A DNA stretch of 64,000 bases from Ferroplasma sp. (GTDB lineage Archaea; Thermoplasmatota; Thermoplasmata; Thermoplasmatales; Thermoplasmataceae), in contig NZ_CP133597.1 in assembly GCF_031200575.1 (NCBI RefSeq), positions 1,488,001 through 1,552,000 of the forward strand, read 5' to 3'. Below the pieces are notes generated by a model. That model was not told the DNA's origin, did not search any database, and saw only the letters and a list, made by a program, of their open reading frames with translations. How positions within the stretch are numbered: position 1 is the first letter of the stretch; each line of letters starts with the position of its first letter. Both the position numbers and the translations under genes were made by a program. Of this stretch, positions 55,025 to 63,531 are shown one piece after another.

Positions 55025-56548
55025 TCACTCTTTCTTCAATGCCTTCTTATCTATTTTTCCCACCTGGGTAAGTGGAAGGCTATCCCTGAATTCTATTATT
55101 TTTGGTATTTTGTAAATAGATAGCTTCTGTTTACAATATTCTTTTAACTCATCCTCTGTAAGTGTTTTATCTGAGGGAACAATAAAGGCTTTTACGGTTT
55201 CTCCCCTGTGAGGGTCTGGAACACCTATAACGGCACACTCTGAGATTTTAGGATTTTGATAAAGAACCTCCTCTATTTCACGTGGATATATATTGTAACC
55301 TCCTGCAATAATTAAATCCTTCTTTCTGTCCACTATATAAAAATAGCCATCACGATCCATTCTCGCAATATCACCAGTGTGTAGCCACCCGTTCTCTAAA
55401 ACTTTTTTATTTTCCTCAGGTCTGTTCCAGTAACCCATCATTACCTGCGGCCCCTTAATAAGCAATTCACCCTCCATCCCGGGCTCGAGCTCTGTTTCCC
55501 CGTCATTTATATCTACTATTTTTTCATAGGTGCCAGGAAGTGGGAGCCCTATAGATCCCGGCCTTCTTTTATCCTTCCATTCCGGCAGCAGGGGAGATAT
55601 ATTTGTTACAGGGGAGCATTCACTTAAACCATAGCCCTCTACCAGTGTTCCACCTGTAATATCCTCAAATTTTTTTTGCAACTCCTGTGGAAGTGGCATG
55701 GCACCTGATATGCACAGTTTTATATTATCTATGCCGTATTTTTTTACATCTGGATGGTTAATAATGCTGTGGTACATTGTTGGAATCCCGGGGAATGCAG
55801 TGGGTTTCTTTTTATGAATGGCATTCAGTATCATTTTCTGGTTTCTGGGATCCGGTATAATTATGAGCCTGGAACCCTGTAGCAGAGGTGTTAGCATCGC
55901 CGTCATCATACCATAAACATGAAAATAGGGTATTGAAGCAAGATATGATATTTCATGCTTAAAATCTTCGGGAAACCATTCTATTAACTGGTTTGCATTT
56001 GCAATCAGGTTTCTATGCGTTAAAGTAGCAGCCTTTGGGACGCCCGTTGTTCCCCCTGTGTACTGCAGGAGTGCTGCATCAGTGTATGGATCTATTTTTG
56101 CATCTTCAATTTGTGTTTTGACACTTTCGTGCTTATATCTGATAATTCCCGGTTCCGCTGGCAGATGCGCCCTGCTATTCCTGTCCATTAGCCTGAAAAA
56201 GAAGGATTTCACAGGTGGCAGATAATCATCAACGCCAACAACAATTATGGTATTAAGCAGTTTTTTTCTTAATGGCAGAACCTTTTCAAGAGAGGCTGCC
56301 ATTAACACAATACTTTTTGACCCTGAGTCCCTAAGCTCATATTCTATTTCAGAGGTTGTATACAACGGGTTCATCTGAACCACTGTAATTCCAAGCTTCA
56401 TTGCAGCCATGAAAAAAATAATGTACTGCGGTAAATTGGGCAGCATTATTGTTAAACGGTCTTTATGCTTTATCCCCAGGCTGTTAAGAAATGTGGATGC
56501 TTCCTCTACTTCCTTCTTAAGTTCACTGTAGGTTATTTCCTTCCCCAT
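55025..56548 (-). CDS. fadD: Long-chain-type acyl-CoA synthetase (AMP-forming); N-terminus cut in this frame
   Basis: 507 residues from the in-frame ATG; close paralogue of the protein at 28596. Motifs QYTGGTTGVPKAA, GYGLSECSPV, TGDIARMDRDGYF, VDRKKDLIIAGGYNIYPREIEE and LTQVGKIDKKALKK are intact. The paralogue has about 55 more residues at its N-terminus, and the same residues (SLDEILIKSYPPGISRHIE...) are encoded here upstream of this ATG in the same frame, but there is no standard start codon for them. See the feature at 56549-56718. Active-site residues are complete, so a functional protein is likely if translation starts further upstream. Confidence 0.85.
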   Translation of the reverse strand: MGKEITYSELKKEVEEASTFLNSLGIKHKDRLTIMLPNLPQYIIFFMAAMKLGITVVQMNPLYTTSEIEYELRDSGSKSIVLMAASLEKVLPLRKKLLNTIIVVGVDDYLPPVKSFFFRLMDRNSRAHLPAEPGIIRYKHESVKTQIEDAKIDPYTDAALLQYTGGTTGVPKAATLTHRNLIANANQLIEWFPEDFKHEISYLASIPYFHVYGMMTAMLTPLLQGSRLIIIPDPRNQKMILNAIHKKKPTAFPGIPTMYHSIINHPDVKKYGIDNIKLCISGAMPLPQELQKKFEDITGGTLVEGYGLSECSPVTNISPLLPEWKDKRRPGSIGLPLPGTYEKIVDINDGETELEPGMEGELLIKGPQVMMGYWNRPEENKKVLENGWLHTGDIARMDRDGYFYIVDRKKDLIIAGGYNIYPREIEEVLYQNPKISECAVIGVPDPHRGETVKAFIVPSDKTLTEDELKEYCKQKLSIYKIPKIIEFRDSLPLTQVGKIDKKALKKE

Positions 56549-56718
56549 AAAGTCAATCGATACATTCCTGCTATACCTTTCAGCAGACCTGGAAAACGCC
56601 TGGTATATGCCTGTTTCAGGGATTTCTATGTGCCTGCTTATGCCAGGTGGATATGATTTTATAAGTATTTCATCAAGACTGTTTGCATTTTTTAAGGATT
56701 CCGTATTATCATCTCCAT
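56549..56718 (-). other. N-terminal extension of the 55025 ligase with probable start-codon frameshift
   Basis: The frame of the ligase stays open and homologous to its paralogue up to about residue -55, then reaches TAA at about 56725. An ATG at 56716-56718 lies in a different frame: it reads ATGGAGATGATAATACGG, while ATGGAGGATGAT (one more G) would give MEDDNTESL and join the open frame. The missing G lies at about 56711-56715. An AUU start in the existing frame cannot be excluded. Confidence 0.55.
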
Positions 56719-56839
56719 AAATTTAATGAGTTTAATTCCAGTTTAACAAACATGGATAATAAACTTAATAAGTTTCCTGTGAGCACGAAATTTAAGCGTC
56801 CGGAAACATCTAATTAATAAAGTGTATAATTACGATATA

Positions 56840-57724
56840 TTACCATTTTAGGCCGGTGATTTTCTCATACATATGGATATAAAGGTCAGAGACTGTTTTT
56901 ACCATATTCTCCGGCAGCGGTTCTATGTCCGGTTCTTTTTCATGCTTTTCCCTGGCATCCATTAGTTTTTTATGATACCCGGATTCACGGTAATACTGCC
57001 TTACCATTTCCTTACTCAATTCATTTATCTGCCCGTTATCATAGTCATTTTTATCCCAGAACCTGTCCTCATCCAGTGTTCCAAATGTATCAATAATTAC
57101 AGGGTTTCTTCCTGTTCCAAGGGCAAATTCCTTCTTCCCATCGGCATGCACAAGCCCTCTGGATTCCACGGAACTATTTATTCTTCTATCTATTTTAAAA
57201 ATTATTTCCCTTATTTCATAAAGTTCACTGAGCTTCAGCCCGGATATCTCCAGTGCCTCACTGATATTAAGATACCTGTCAAATTTTTCAAATTTCGTGG
57301 AAACCTCAAAGAATGGGTCAGGAAGCCTATCCCCGTATACGGGCATATTCTTAAATCCTAAGGAATGGTAATCAATTTCGCCTGACTTGATTCTATCAAA
57401 TAGGGACCCGGCAAGATAATAACGTGTGATAAATTCCAGTGGAACCATGAAATTGGACAAAAATGAGTATCCATGATCCAGCTGCCTGTATTTTTTCACC
57501 CTCATTTCCGAGTCAGATATAAGGCCTACCAGATCTGTGTCGACCCCGATTGATGATGCAACATTGTACCAGTAGCTTGAGGTCCTGCAGAGTGATTCCC
57601 CCTTGTGTGGTATGGCTGATGGAATAATTTTATCAAATACAGAAATTCTGTCAGAGAATTTGAATATAAGTGTTTCTCCATCATCATAAACATCCTTAAC
57701 CTTGCCTTTTCTTAGGAGCTCCAT
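56840..57724 (-). CDS. purC: SAICAR synthase (purine biosynthesis)
   Basis: 294 residues. Condenses CAIR with aspartate to give SAICAR. Signatures: KGKVKDVYDDGETLIFKFSDRISVFDKIIPSAIPHKGESL at the N-terminus, VPLEFITRYYLAGSLFDRIKSG, and GLVHADGKKEFALG with FGTLDEDRFW near the middle. Placement between an acyl-CoA ligase and an MFS carrier does not suggest a purine operon here. A monocistronic gene is likely. Confidence 0.95.
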   Translation of the reverse strand: MELLRKGKVKDVYDDGETLIFKFSDRISVFDKIIPSAIPHKGESLCRTSSYWYNVASSIGVDTDLVGLISDSEMRVKKYRQLDHGYSFLSNFMVPLEFITRYYLAGSLFDRIKSGEIDYHSLGFKNMPVYGDRLPDPFFEVSTKFEKFDRYLNISEALEISGLKLSELYEIREIIFKIDRRINSSVESRGLVHADGKKEFALGTGRNPVIIDTFGTLDEDRFWDKNDYDNGQINELSKEMVRQYYRESGYHKKLMDAREKHEKEPDIEPLPENMVKTVSDLYIHMYEKITGLKW

Positions 57725-57806
57725 GCCTGTAAATAGTTAATACGGATATAATTTTATCCTATGAACTGAAACATGGGATGCTCATAGAATTTTTCACGAT
57801 ATATTT

Positions 57807-59222
57807 TCATCTGGAATTCCTGGCAACCGATCTGTTCTCCTTCCCCCTGAAGAGTGATAATAATATTGCTACAAATATGATAATGAAGGACATTATTAGG
57901 GCGGATCGGATACCTGTCATAAACTTAGCAGCCAGCGACCCAATTATATTATGGAGCCCCAGGAATACTTCGAATGCCACGTACCGGGGTACTGTAATGG
58001 ATGCTATGGTAATGGCGAGAACATAGCTTATGAGCGTACCGATATTTGCAAATGTACGCAGAAGGCCAGATGATAATCCATAATAGCCAGGAGGTGCATT
58101 AGCCATTACAGCACTGTTATTAGCAGGATAAAAGAGCGATGAGCCGCTGCCACCTAGAATTGATGCGATTATTACAAAATACAGGGGCGTCGTAACGGAA
58201 AATGTAATGTAAACCAGTATGCCGGCAAGCATAAGGAATAATCCTGATGTGGCAGGAATCCTGGCCCCTATTTTATCTGTTAGCCTGCCGGCAAAAGGTG
58301 CAATGCAGGCTCCGATAACATAACCCGGCACCAGCAGCAGGGAAGCATCCAGCGGGCTCAAACCACGTATCCCCTGCAGATACATTATTATTATAAAAAT
58401 AACGGATAAATAACCCATACTCTCAAAAAATGAGGCAAAAAGTGAAAAGTTGAATACCCGGTTTGTAAAAACTTTCATGTTTATTATGGGGTTTTTTACC
58501 CTTTTTTCCACGGAGATAAATACTCCGAGTATGATGAGGCCAGTTATTATCAGTGATATATTGAAAGTATCAACCCCAACGCCGGTGATGTTTGCGGCAC
58601 CATATGTTGTAAGCGTTAGGGCTGCCAGAAGTGAAATTAACCCCGGAATATCAAAATATGTTTTTGTTGTTTTTCCACCTGTTATGTTTTTGATTCCAAG
58701 TATGGTTGCAGCAATCCCTATTGGAATATTTATATAAAATATATACTCCCATCCAATGAAAGTTGTAATTATTCCCCCAACAAGTATTCCTAAAGTTGCA
58801 CCTGTTGTATATCCAATAGATGTATAACCGTATGCCCTGCCCCTCTCATTTGGGGGATAAAGGTCCGCTATCAGGGCCCCACTATTTGCCTGCATCAGGG
58901 CTCCCCCGAAGGCCTGTAATGCCCTGAATCCTATGAGTTCATAAATATTGAATGATGTTCCAGCAAGCGCAGAACCCACAGTAAAAACCACAAACCCGGA
59001 ATTATATATTTTTGATCTGCCGAATGAATCGCCGAATCTTCCAAGCTGGGTAGTCATAACTGCTATTATCAGCAGATAAATAATAATAACCCAGATGGTT
59101 GTATCCAGATTTGAGTGCAAATCCAGTGTTATATCCGGCAGGGCAAGTATTACTGCGGTAGTGTCAATACCGGTCATCATTAGTCCCAGAACTATAACAA
59201 ACAACCCAACATTTCGGCTCAT
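57807..59222 (-). CDS. DHA2-type (14-helix) MFS efflux transporter, paralogue
   Basis: 471 residues, close paralogue of the protein at 26386-27840: both share LG(L/M)MMTGIDTTAVILALPDITLDL-type helix 1, GRFGDSFGRSKIYN, LQAFGGALMQANSGA and GYTTGATLGILVGGIITTF. The EmrB/QacA branch exports drugs or organic acids by proton antiport. It lies next to an acyl-CoA synthetase paralogue, as its homologue does, which suggests a duplicated functional pair rather than coincidence. Start ATG at 59220-59222 follows a TATA-like attattta. Confidence 0.85.
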   Translation of the reverse strand: MSRNVGLFVIVLGLMMTGIDTTAVILALPDITLDLHSNLDTTIWVIIIYLLIIAVMTTQLGRFGDSFGRSKIYNSGFVVFTVGSALAGTSFNIYELIGFRALQAFGGALMQANSGALIADLYPPNERGRAYGYTSIGYTTGATLGILVGGIITTFIGWEYIFYINIPIGIAATILGIKNITGGKTTKTYFDIPGLISLLAALTLTTYGAANITGVGVDTFNISLIITGLIILGVFISVEKRVKNPIINMKVFTNRVFNFSLFASFFESMGYLSVIFIIIMYLQGIRGLSPLDASLLLVPGYVIGACIAPFAGRLTDKIGARIPATSGLFLMLAGILVYITFSVTTPLYFVIIASILGGSGSSLFYPANNSAVMANAPPGYYGLSSGLLRTFANIGTLISYVLAITIASITVPRYVAFEVFLGLHNIIGSLAAKFMTGIRSALIMSFIIIFVAILLSLFRGKENRSVARNSR

Positions 59223-59313
59223 TTATTAACCATTGTATGCTTATATTTAATAATTATTTAGTCCTGAAGTTTTTCATGGCAATTTGAAGTATATATTATC
59301 TAAAATATTATTT

Positions 59314-59946
59314 ATGAAGGTAAAATATCGTGATATGTTGCTTTATTTTGTGAGGCATGGTGAGACCTATAATAATGTTGAGGCAGTATTTCCACTGGAT
59401 GATACAGAACTTACGGAAAATGGTAAAAGGGAAGCCATCCAGACCGGAAAATACTTGAAAGACATAGAATTTGATTCAGTTTTCAGCAGCCCTATATCCA
59501 GGGTGCAGAATACTCTTAAAATAATGGGTTTCGAAGAGTATACAACCACTGCACTGCTGCGGGATGTTGGTACAGGGGACCTTACAGGTAAAAAGATGGC
59601 CGATGTAACAGCGATAGACCCTGAATGGTACGCAACATTTCAGGATGGGGTTGAAAACAGGTACCACGTGGAGAAATTCTCCAGCGTGAAGAGAAGGATG
59701 CAGGAATTTACATCATCAATATCGGATCGTGATTACCGGAGAGTTTTAATTGGTACCCATCTGGAACCAATAAGGGCCATGTTTTCAATAGCGACCACCA
59801 CTGAGGGTATGCCACTGACTAAACTGGAAATAGGAAACTGCTCAATATCTGTCTTTTCACTTCATGGTAACACCGTGGAGCTAAAAGGTTTTAACTGGTA
59901 CCCTCTTGAAAGATATAGAGATTCAAAAAATAAATCATTTAATTAA
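59314..59946 (+). CDS. Histidine phosphatase (phosphoglycerate mutase-like)
   Basis: About 210 residues. The catalytic RHG motif is in LLYFVRHGETYNN, and DDTELTENGKREAIQTGKYLK, FSSPISRVQNTL and the C-terminal VLIGTHLEPIRA (second His) complete the active site. The family includes PGAM, phosphatases and others; the DDTELTENG stretch marks the general group. Three in-frame starts are possible: ATG 59335 (MLLYFVRHG), ATG 59314 (MKVKYRDM, preferred because of the tatatattatc box about 25 bases upstream), or the earlier TTG 59284. Its 3' end overlaps the convergent cysteine synthase gene. Confidence 0.82.
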   Translation: MKVKYRDMLLYFVRHGETYNNVEAVFPLDDTELTENGKREAIQTGKYLKDIEFDSVFSSPISRVQNTLKIMGFEEYTTTALLRDVGTGDLTGKKMADVTAIDPEWYATFQDGVENRYHVEKFSSVKRRMQEFTSSISDRDYRRVLIGTHLEPIRAMFSIATTTEGMPLTKLEIGNCSISVFSLHGNTVELKGFNWYPLERYRDSKNKSFN

Positions 59947-60832
59947 CTGCATTTTTGTGTAGATATCTACATATTTAGTGTAATCGTCTGGAAACACAGT
60001 TACAGTTGTGGCATATTTGCCCGATGACCTCAAAGCCCCGGCATAATTAGCACCCGATGAAGGGCCGACAAAATAAATTATATTTTTCCTGGATCTCCCT
60101 GACACCCCTGTATGCATCATCCTGTGATACTGTTATAATTTCATCTATATAATTACTGTATTTTTCTATTATTGACCTATAATCGGATTTGAACGGGTTG
60201 CGGAGGCCGGTGATGTGTGAACCCTCCTCGGGGATTATCCCTGTCACCGTTGTATTGCCATGATCCTTGAAGAATCTCGATAATCCTGTAATGGTTCCAC
60301 CTGTACCTATTCCTATGACCAGATGATCAGGATCTGGAATTTCCCTTGCTATTTCCGGACCTGTGCCATAGTAATGGGCATTTGAGTTCATTTCATTTTC
60401 ATGCTGACCCGGGCGGTAATATTTATCCGGGTTGCCACGAGCCTTTTCTATGGCATAATTGATAGAATTTTCTGTACTGTTTCCAGGTGTTATGATAACA
60501 TCTGCACCATATTCTTTCAGTGTCCTTACTGTTTCATACGGGGCAGATTCCGGGACAACTATCTCGCTGTGAAATCCAAGGAGATTTGAAATTCCGGCAA
60601 GGGCAATTCCAGTATTCCCGGAAGAACCCTCTATAATGGTCATTCCTTTTTTCAGCCTGCCGGTTTTCATTGCATAATCCAGCATGAAGAATGCTGCCCG
60701 GTCCTTGATTGAATGGAAGCGATTAAGGTACTCCAGTTTTGAATAAATTCCACTGTTTCCGAGCCTGAAAAGTGGTGTGTTCCCTATTCCGATTTTATTT
60801 GAATCTGCTGCGATTTCAGTTAATAATGACAT
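59935..60832 (-). pseudogene. Cysteine synthase-like PLP enzyme, single-base frameshift
   Basis: The N-terminal about 250 residues are in one frame (from MSLLTEIAADSNKI) and the last about 45 in another (VGPSSGANYAGALRSSGKYATT...). Joined they form one normal OASS/CBS-family enzyme of about 295 residues. PLP lysine is in FHSIKDRAA, SSGNTG and the GTGGTITG loop follow. At 60070-60073 the plus strand has aaaa where aaa would keep the frame (YNLFVGPSSG instead of YNLFCRPFIGC-stop). The N-terminal part would lack its last strand and helix and is unlikely to fold normally. It could use O-acetylserine or O-phosphoserine with sulfide. Confidence 0.85.
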
Positions 60833-60986
60833 GTATCTAGATTACATTTATCATAATTAATATTTGGAATGGATACTTTCTATCCATATTTGTCCTGTTT
60901 AAAACATAGAATATTTGACTAGGACCAGATATTTAACATATAGCAAATTATGGCAATAATTATAATAAATCATTATAATAATAAAT

Positions 60987-62120
60987 TTATTTCCTGTCCT
61001 CTATTTTTATGAAATCCCTTTTATCAGGCCCTGTGTAAACTGCCCTCGGCCTGATCAGCCTTTCCTCCTCTTCTACATATTCTGTTACGTGGGCAAGCCA
61101 TCCAAGGACCCTTGAAAAGCCAAACAGGGTGGTAAACATATATATGGGAAAACCGATTTCATTGAAAACTATCCCAGAGTAATAATCTGTGTTTGGATAT
61201 ATTCCCTTGGCGCCGAATTCTTTAACACCGAGATCTTCAAGCCTTTTGGCTATTTCAAAATATTTTTTCTGCTCCTCGTTCTGATCAAGTTCCGTGGCAA
61301 GCCTCTTGAAAATCTTCATTCTCGGGTCATATGTCCTGTAAACCCTGTGCCCGAATCCCATGAGCCTCTTTTTGCCATCCAGTATGTTGGTTTTAAACCA
61401 GTTCTCCACATTATCTGGGGTGCCTATATCCAGCAGCTGCTTATATGCGGCCTCCGCAGCACCACCATGAAGTGGGCCCTTAAGTGCTGCAGTTGCAGCC
61501 GTTATGCAGGAGTACATATCTGAAAGTGTTGATGATGCAACCAGGGCTGCTGTGGTGGATGCTGGAACCTCGTGGTCAACGTAAATAACCAGTGCAGCAT
61601 TCATTGCCATTATTTTCTTTTCATCGGCTTTTCCGAAACAGTTCATGAGAAATGCCTCTGCGTAATCGTATTTAGGGTCAGGATTCTTGAGTTCCATACC
61701 CATTTTATGCCTGTAAATATTTGAAATTATCCCGAGATTTTCTCCCAGTATTACCGGTACCTGTTTGCTATCATTTTCCTTGCTCCATTTATAATCACCT
61801 GATGAAAGGGATGCAAAGGCTGTCTCCATCATTGTCAGTGTATCTGCATCCCTGGGGAGCACTGAAATAAGATCGAGAACATGCTCTGGAAGTGCATAAT
61901 GTTCTTTTATGGACGCCTTAAATTCTTCAAGCTGCTTTTTGCTGGGTAATTCTCCCCGGGTCATTAAGTAGCAGACCTCCTCGAAACTGGTATGCTCTAC
62001 CAGATCATTGACATCATATCCGCGGTATCTTAAAACCCCCGCATTGCCATCTATATATGTTAATCCTGTGTATTTTATGAATACATCCTCGAGTCCCAAA
62101 CTCACTGCCATTTTAATCAC
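60987..62120 (-). CDS. gltA: Citrate synthase
   Basis: 377 residues. Condenses oxaloacetate and acetyl-CoA. The first His lies in LKGPLHGGAAEAA, the second in LMGFGHRVYRTYDPRMK, and the C-terminal YSGIVFNEIGFP with the Asp region (NTDYYSG) is intact. This length is that of the thermoacidophile enzymes (about 385 residues). It overlaps the CBS gene by eight bases, which suggests an operon with a nucleotide-sensing partner. Same operon order (CBS then citrate synthase) puts the CBS first. Confidence 0.96.
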   Translation of the reverse strand: MIKMAVSLGLEDVFIKYTGLTYIDGNAGVLRYRGYDVNDLVEHTSFEEVCYLMTRGELPSKKQLEEFKASIKEHYALPEHVLDLISVLPRDADTLTMMETAFASLSSGDYKWSKENDSKQVPVILGENLGIISNIYRHKMGMELKNPDPKYDYAEAFLMNCFGKADEKKIMAMNAALVIYVDHEVPASTTAALVASSTLSDMYSCITAATAALKGPLHGGAAEAAYKQLLDIGTPDNVENWFKTNILDGKKRLMGFGHRVYRTYDPRMKIFKRLATELDQNEEQKKYFEIAKRLEDLGVKEFGAKGIYPNTDYYSGIVFNEIGFPIYMFTTLFGFSRVLGWLAHVTEYVEEEERLIRPRAVYTGPDKRDFIKIEDRK

Positions 62121-62538
62121 TTCCGAACCAATCTGAATTCTTTACATTTGCAAGTTCCTTCAACGTCTGGCTCTCTCTCATTAGGTCCCTGGTTGAAAGA
62201 ATGCCTGAAACAGCTCCGGTGCTGGATTTAACAATAAGGTGCCTTATATTGTGTTTGCTCATAAGCACTGCAGCCTTGGTAATGGAGTCATCCTCATGAA
62301 TAAATATGAGGTTCTCCTTTGTAGCCACATTTCCCAGAGAAGTGTCCAGCTTTTTGCCTTCGGCAATTGCCTTTATGATGTTGCGTTCTGTAATAATCCC
62401 CCTCAGAGATGTTGGCTCACCAAGAAGTATGGAGCCTTTATTTGCCTCTGACATTTTCTTTGCGCCATCATATACAGTTGCATTTTCATCCATGTATATA
62501 GGCTGTTTCTGCATGATATTTTTGATTTCAAGAGCCAT
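62113..62538 (-). CDS. Two-CBS-domain protein
   Basis: 141 residues forming one Bateman pair: IKNIMQKQPIYMDENATVYDGAKKMSEANKGSILL with GIITERNIIKAIAEGK, and NVATKENLIFIHEDDSITKAAVLM with GILSTRDLMRE. It has no other domain. Coupled to citrate synthase by an eight-base overlap, so a role in energy-dependent control of that enzyme or its expression is possible but not shown. Upstream is a TATA-like minus-strand stretch about 25 bases before the ATG. Confidence 0.88.
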   Translation of the reverse strand: MALEIKNIMQKQPIYMDENATVYDGAKKMSEANKGSILLGEPTSLRGIITERNIIKAIAEGKKLDTSLGNVATKENLIFIHEDDSITKAAVLMSKHNIRHLIVKSSTGAVSGILSTRDLMRESQTLKELANVKNSDWFGSD

Positions 62539-62663
62539 GCTTGTAATATAGTTCGATTTAATTTAAAGATTATGTTTGGGAAAAATAGCCCTTTAAGATG
62601 AAAATATCTCAATTAAAATACGTCAATTAATGAAATATGCACAAAATGAAAACAGTTATGTAA

Positions 62664-62680
62664 TTTGCATATATTGCAAA
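62664..62680. repeat. Interrupted palindrome upstream of the CPAC membrane protein gene
   Basis: TTTGCA and TGCAAA flank tatat, ending four bases before the ATG at 62685. Its place resembles the uppS palindrome, and a promoter-proximal operator is possible. Confidence 0.4.
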
Positions 62681-62684
62681 TACA

Positions 62685-63419
62685 ATGAAAAACGGCAATA
62701 TTATAATTACTATGGTGGGCATCTTACTCATTCTTAATGGATATGAAATATATTCACGGTTCGGAAACCTATTTTATCCATCGCCCTTTAATTATTCTGT
62801 TACCGCTGCCACTGCCAGATTCTATACATCACTGGATGATGCAATAATTATAGCCGGTGCGGCCCTCATAGGATTTGCAGTTTACAGGGCACTAAAAAGC
62901 AGGTATACTCTGCCTGTGTTGAACCATTTCTATCCGATTCTTGCAATTTATACTGTAATTCTTGCCATAGCCGGTGGAATGATACATATAATGCCTTCAG
63001 GATATCATTATCCTCATTATGTCTCCTTTTTCTACGGGCTCCCCATGTTTACACCGGATTTTCTTGTCTACTATTCACATTTTATTGGGGTATACCTGTA
63101 TCCTTTCCAGATCATTTCTCTAATAGCTGCAGCCATCACAGGTAGCGCTATATTTTCTTATTCCATAAAGGGCATGAAACTTAAAAAGGCCACACCAATG
63201 TCAATTATTGGTGCTGTGGGGGTTTGCCCCGCATGTGCAACAGGAACCTTTTTTGGTATAATAATAGGTGCAAGCCCCTTCCTGAGTAATGTATACCTTG
63301 ACCAGATTTATGGAAGTACCCTGAATGAAATAACCATAAGCATGGTGTCCATTGCACTGATGTTAGGAGTGTTTATTTACATGATAAGAAAATATCGCAT
63401 TTCCTTCAGGACTCAGTGA
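62685..63419 (+). CDS. Polytopic membrane protein with CPAC motif, family unknown
   Basis: 244 residues, about seven membrane helices. Between helices 5 and 6 lies GAVGVCPACATGTFFGI, a C-x-x-C pair just outside or in the membrane; a His-rich loop (IHIMPSGYHYPHYV) comes earlier, near residues 100-113. The pairing of a CxxC with several His suggests metal or redox binding, but no family is recognised. A 113-base gap separates it from the downstream etfB gene, on the same strand. Candidates include a metal transporter or a quinone/electron-chain component. Confidence 0.65.
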   Translation: MKNGNIIITMVGILLILNGYEIYSRFGNLFYPSPFNYSVTAATARFYTSLDDAIIIAGAALIGFAVYRALKSRYTLPVLNHFYPILAIYTVILAIAGGMIHIMPSGYHYPHYVSFFYGLPMFTPDFLVYYSHFIGVYLYPFQIISLIAAAITGSAIFSYSIKGMKLKKATPMSIIGAVGVCPACATGTFFGIIIGASPFLSNVYLDQIYGSTLNEITISMVSIALMLGVFIYMIRKYRISFRTQ

Positions 63420-63531
63420 TCTGCTATTTTTCCGGCATTATGGCAGTACCGGTTATATTGCTTTTTATACTGTGAAATTTATTGTTATTTCCCTTCGAAA
63501 AGATTTTTAATAGCACTTTGCATATACTCCC

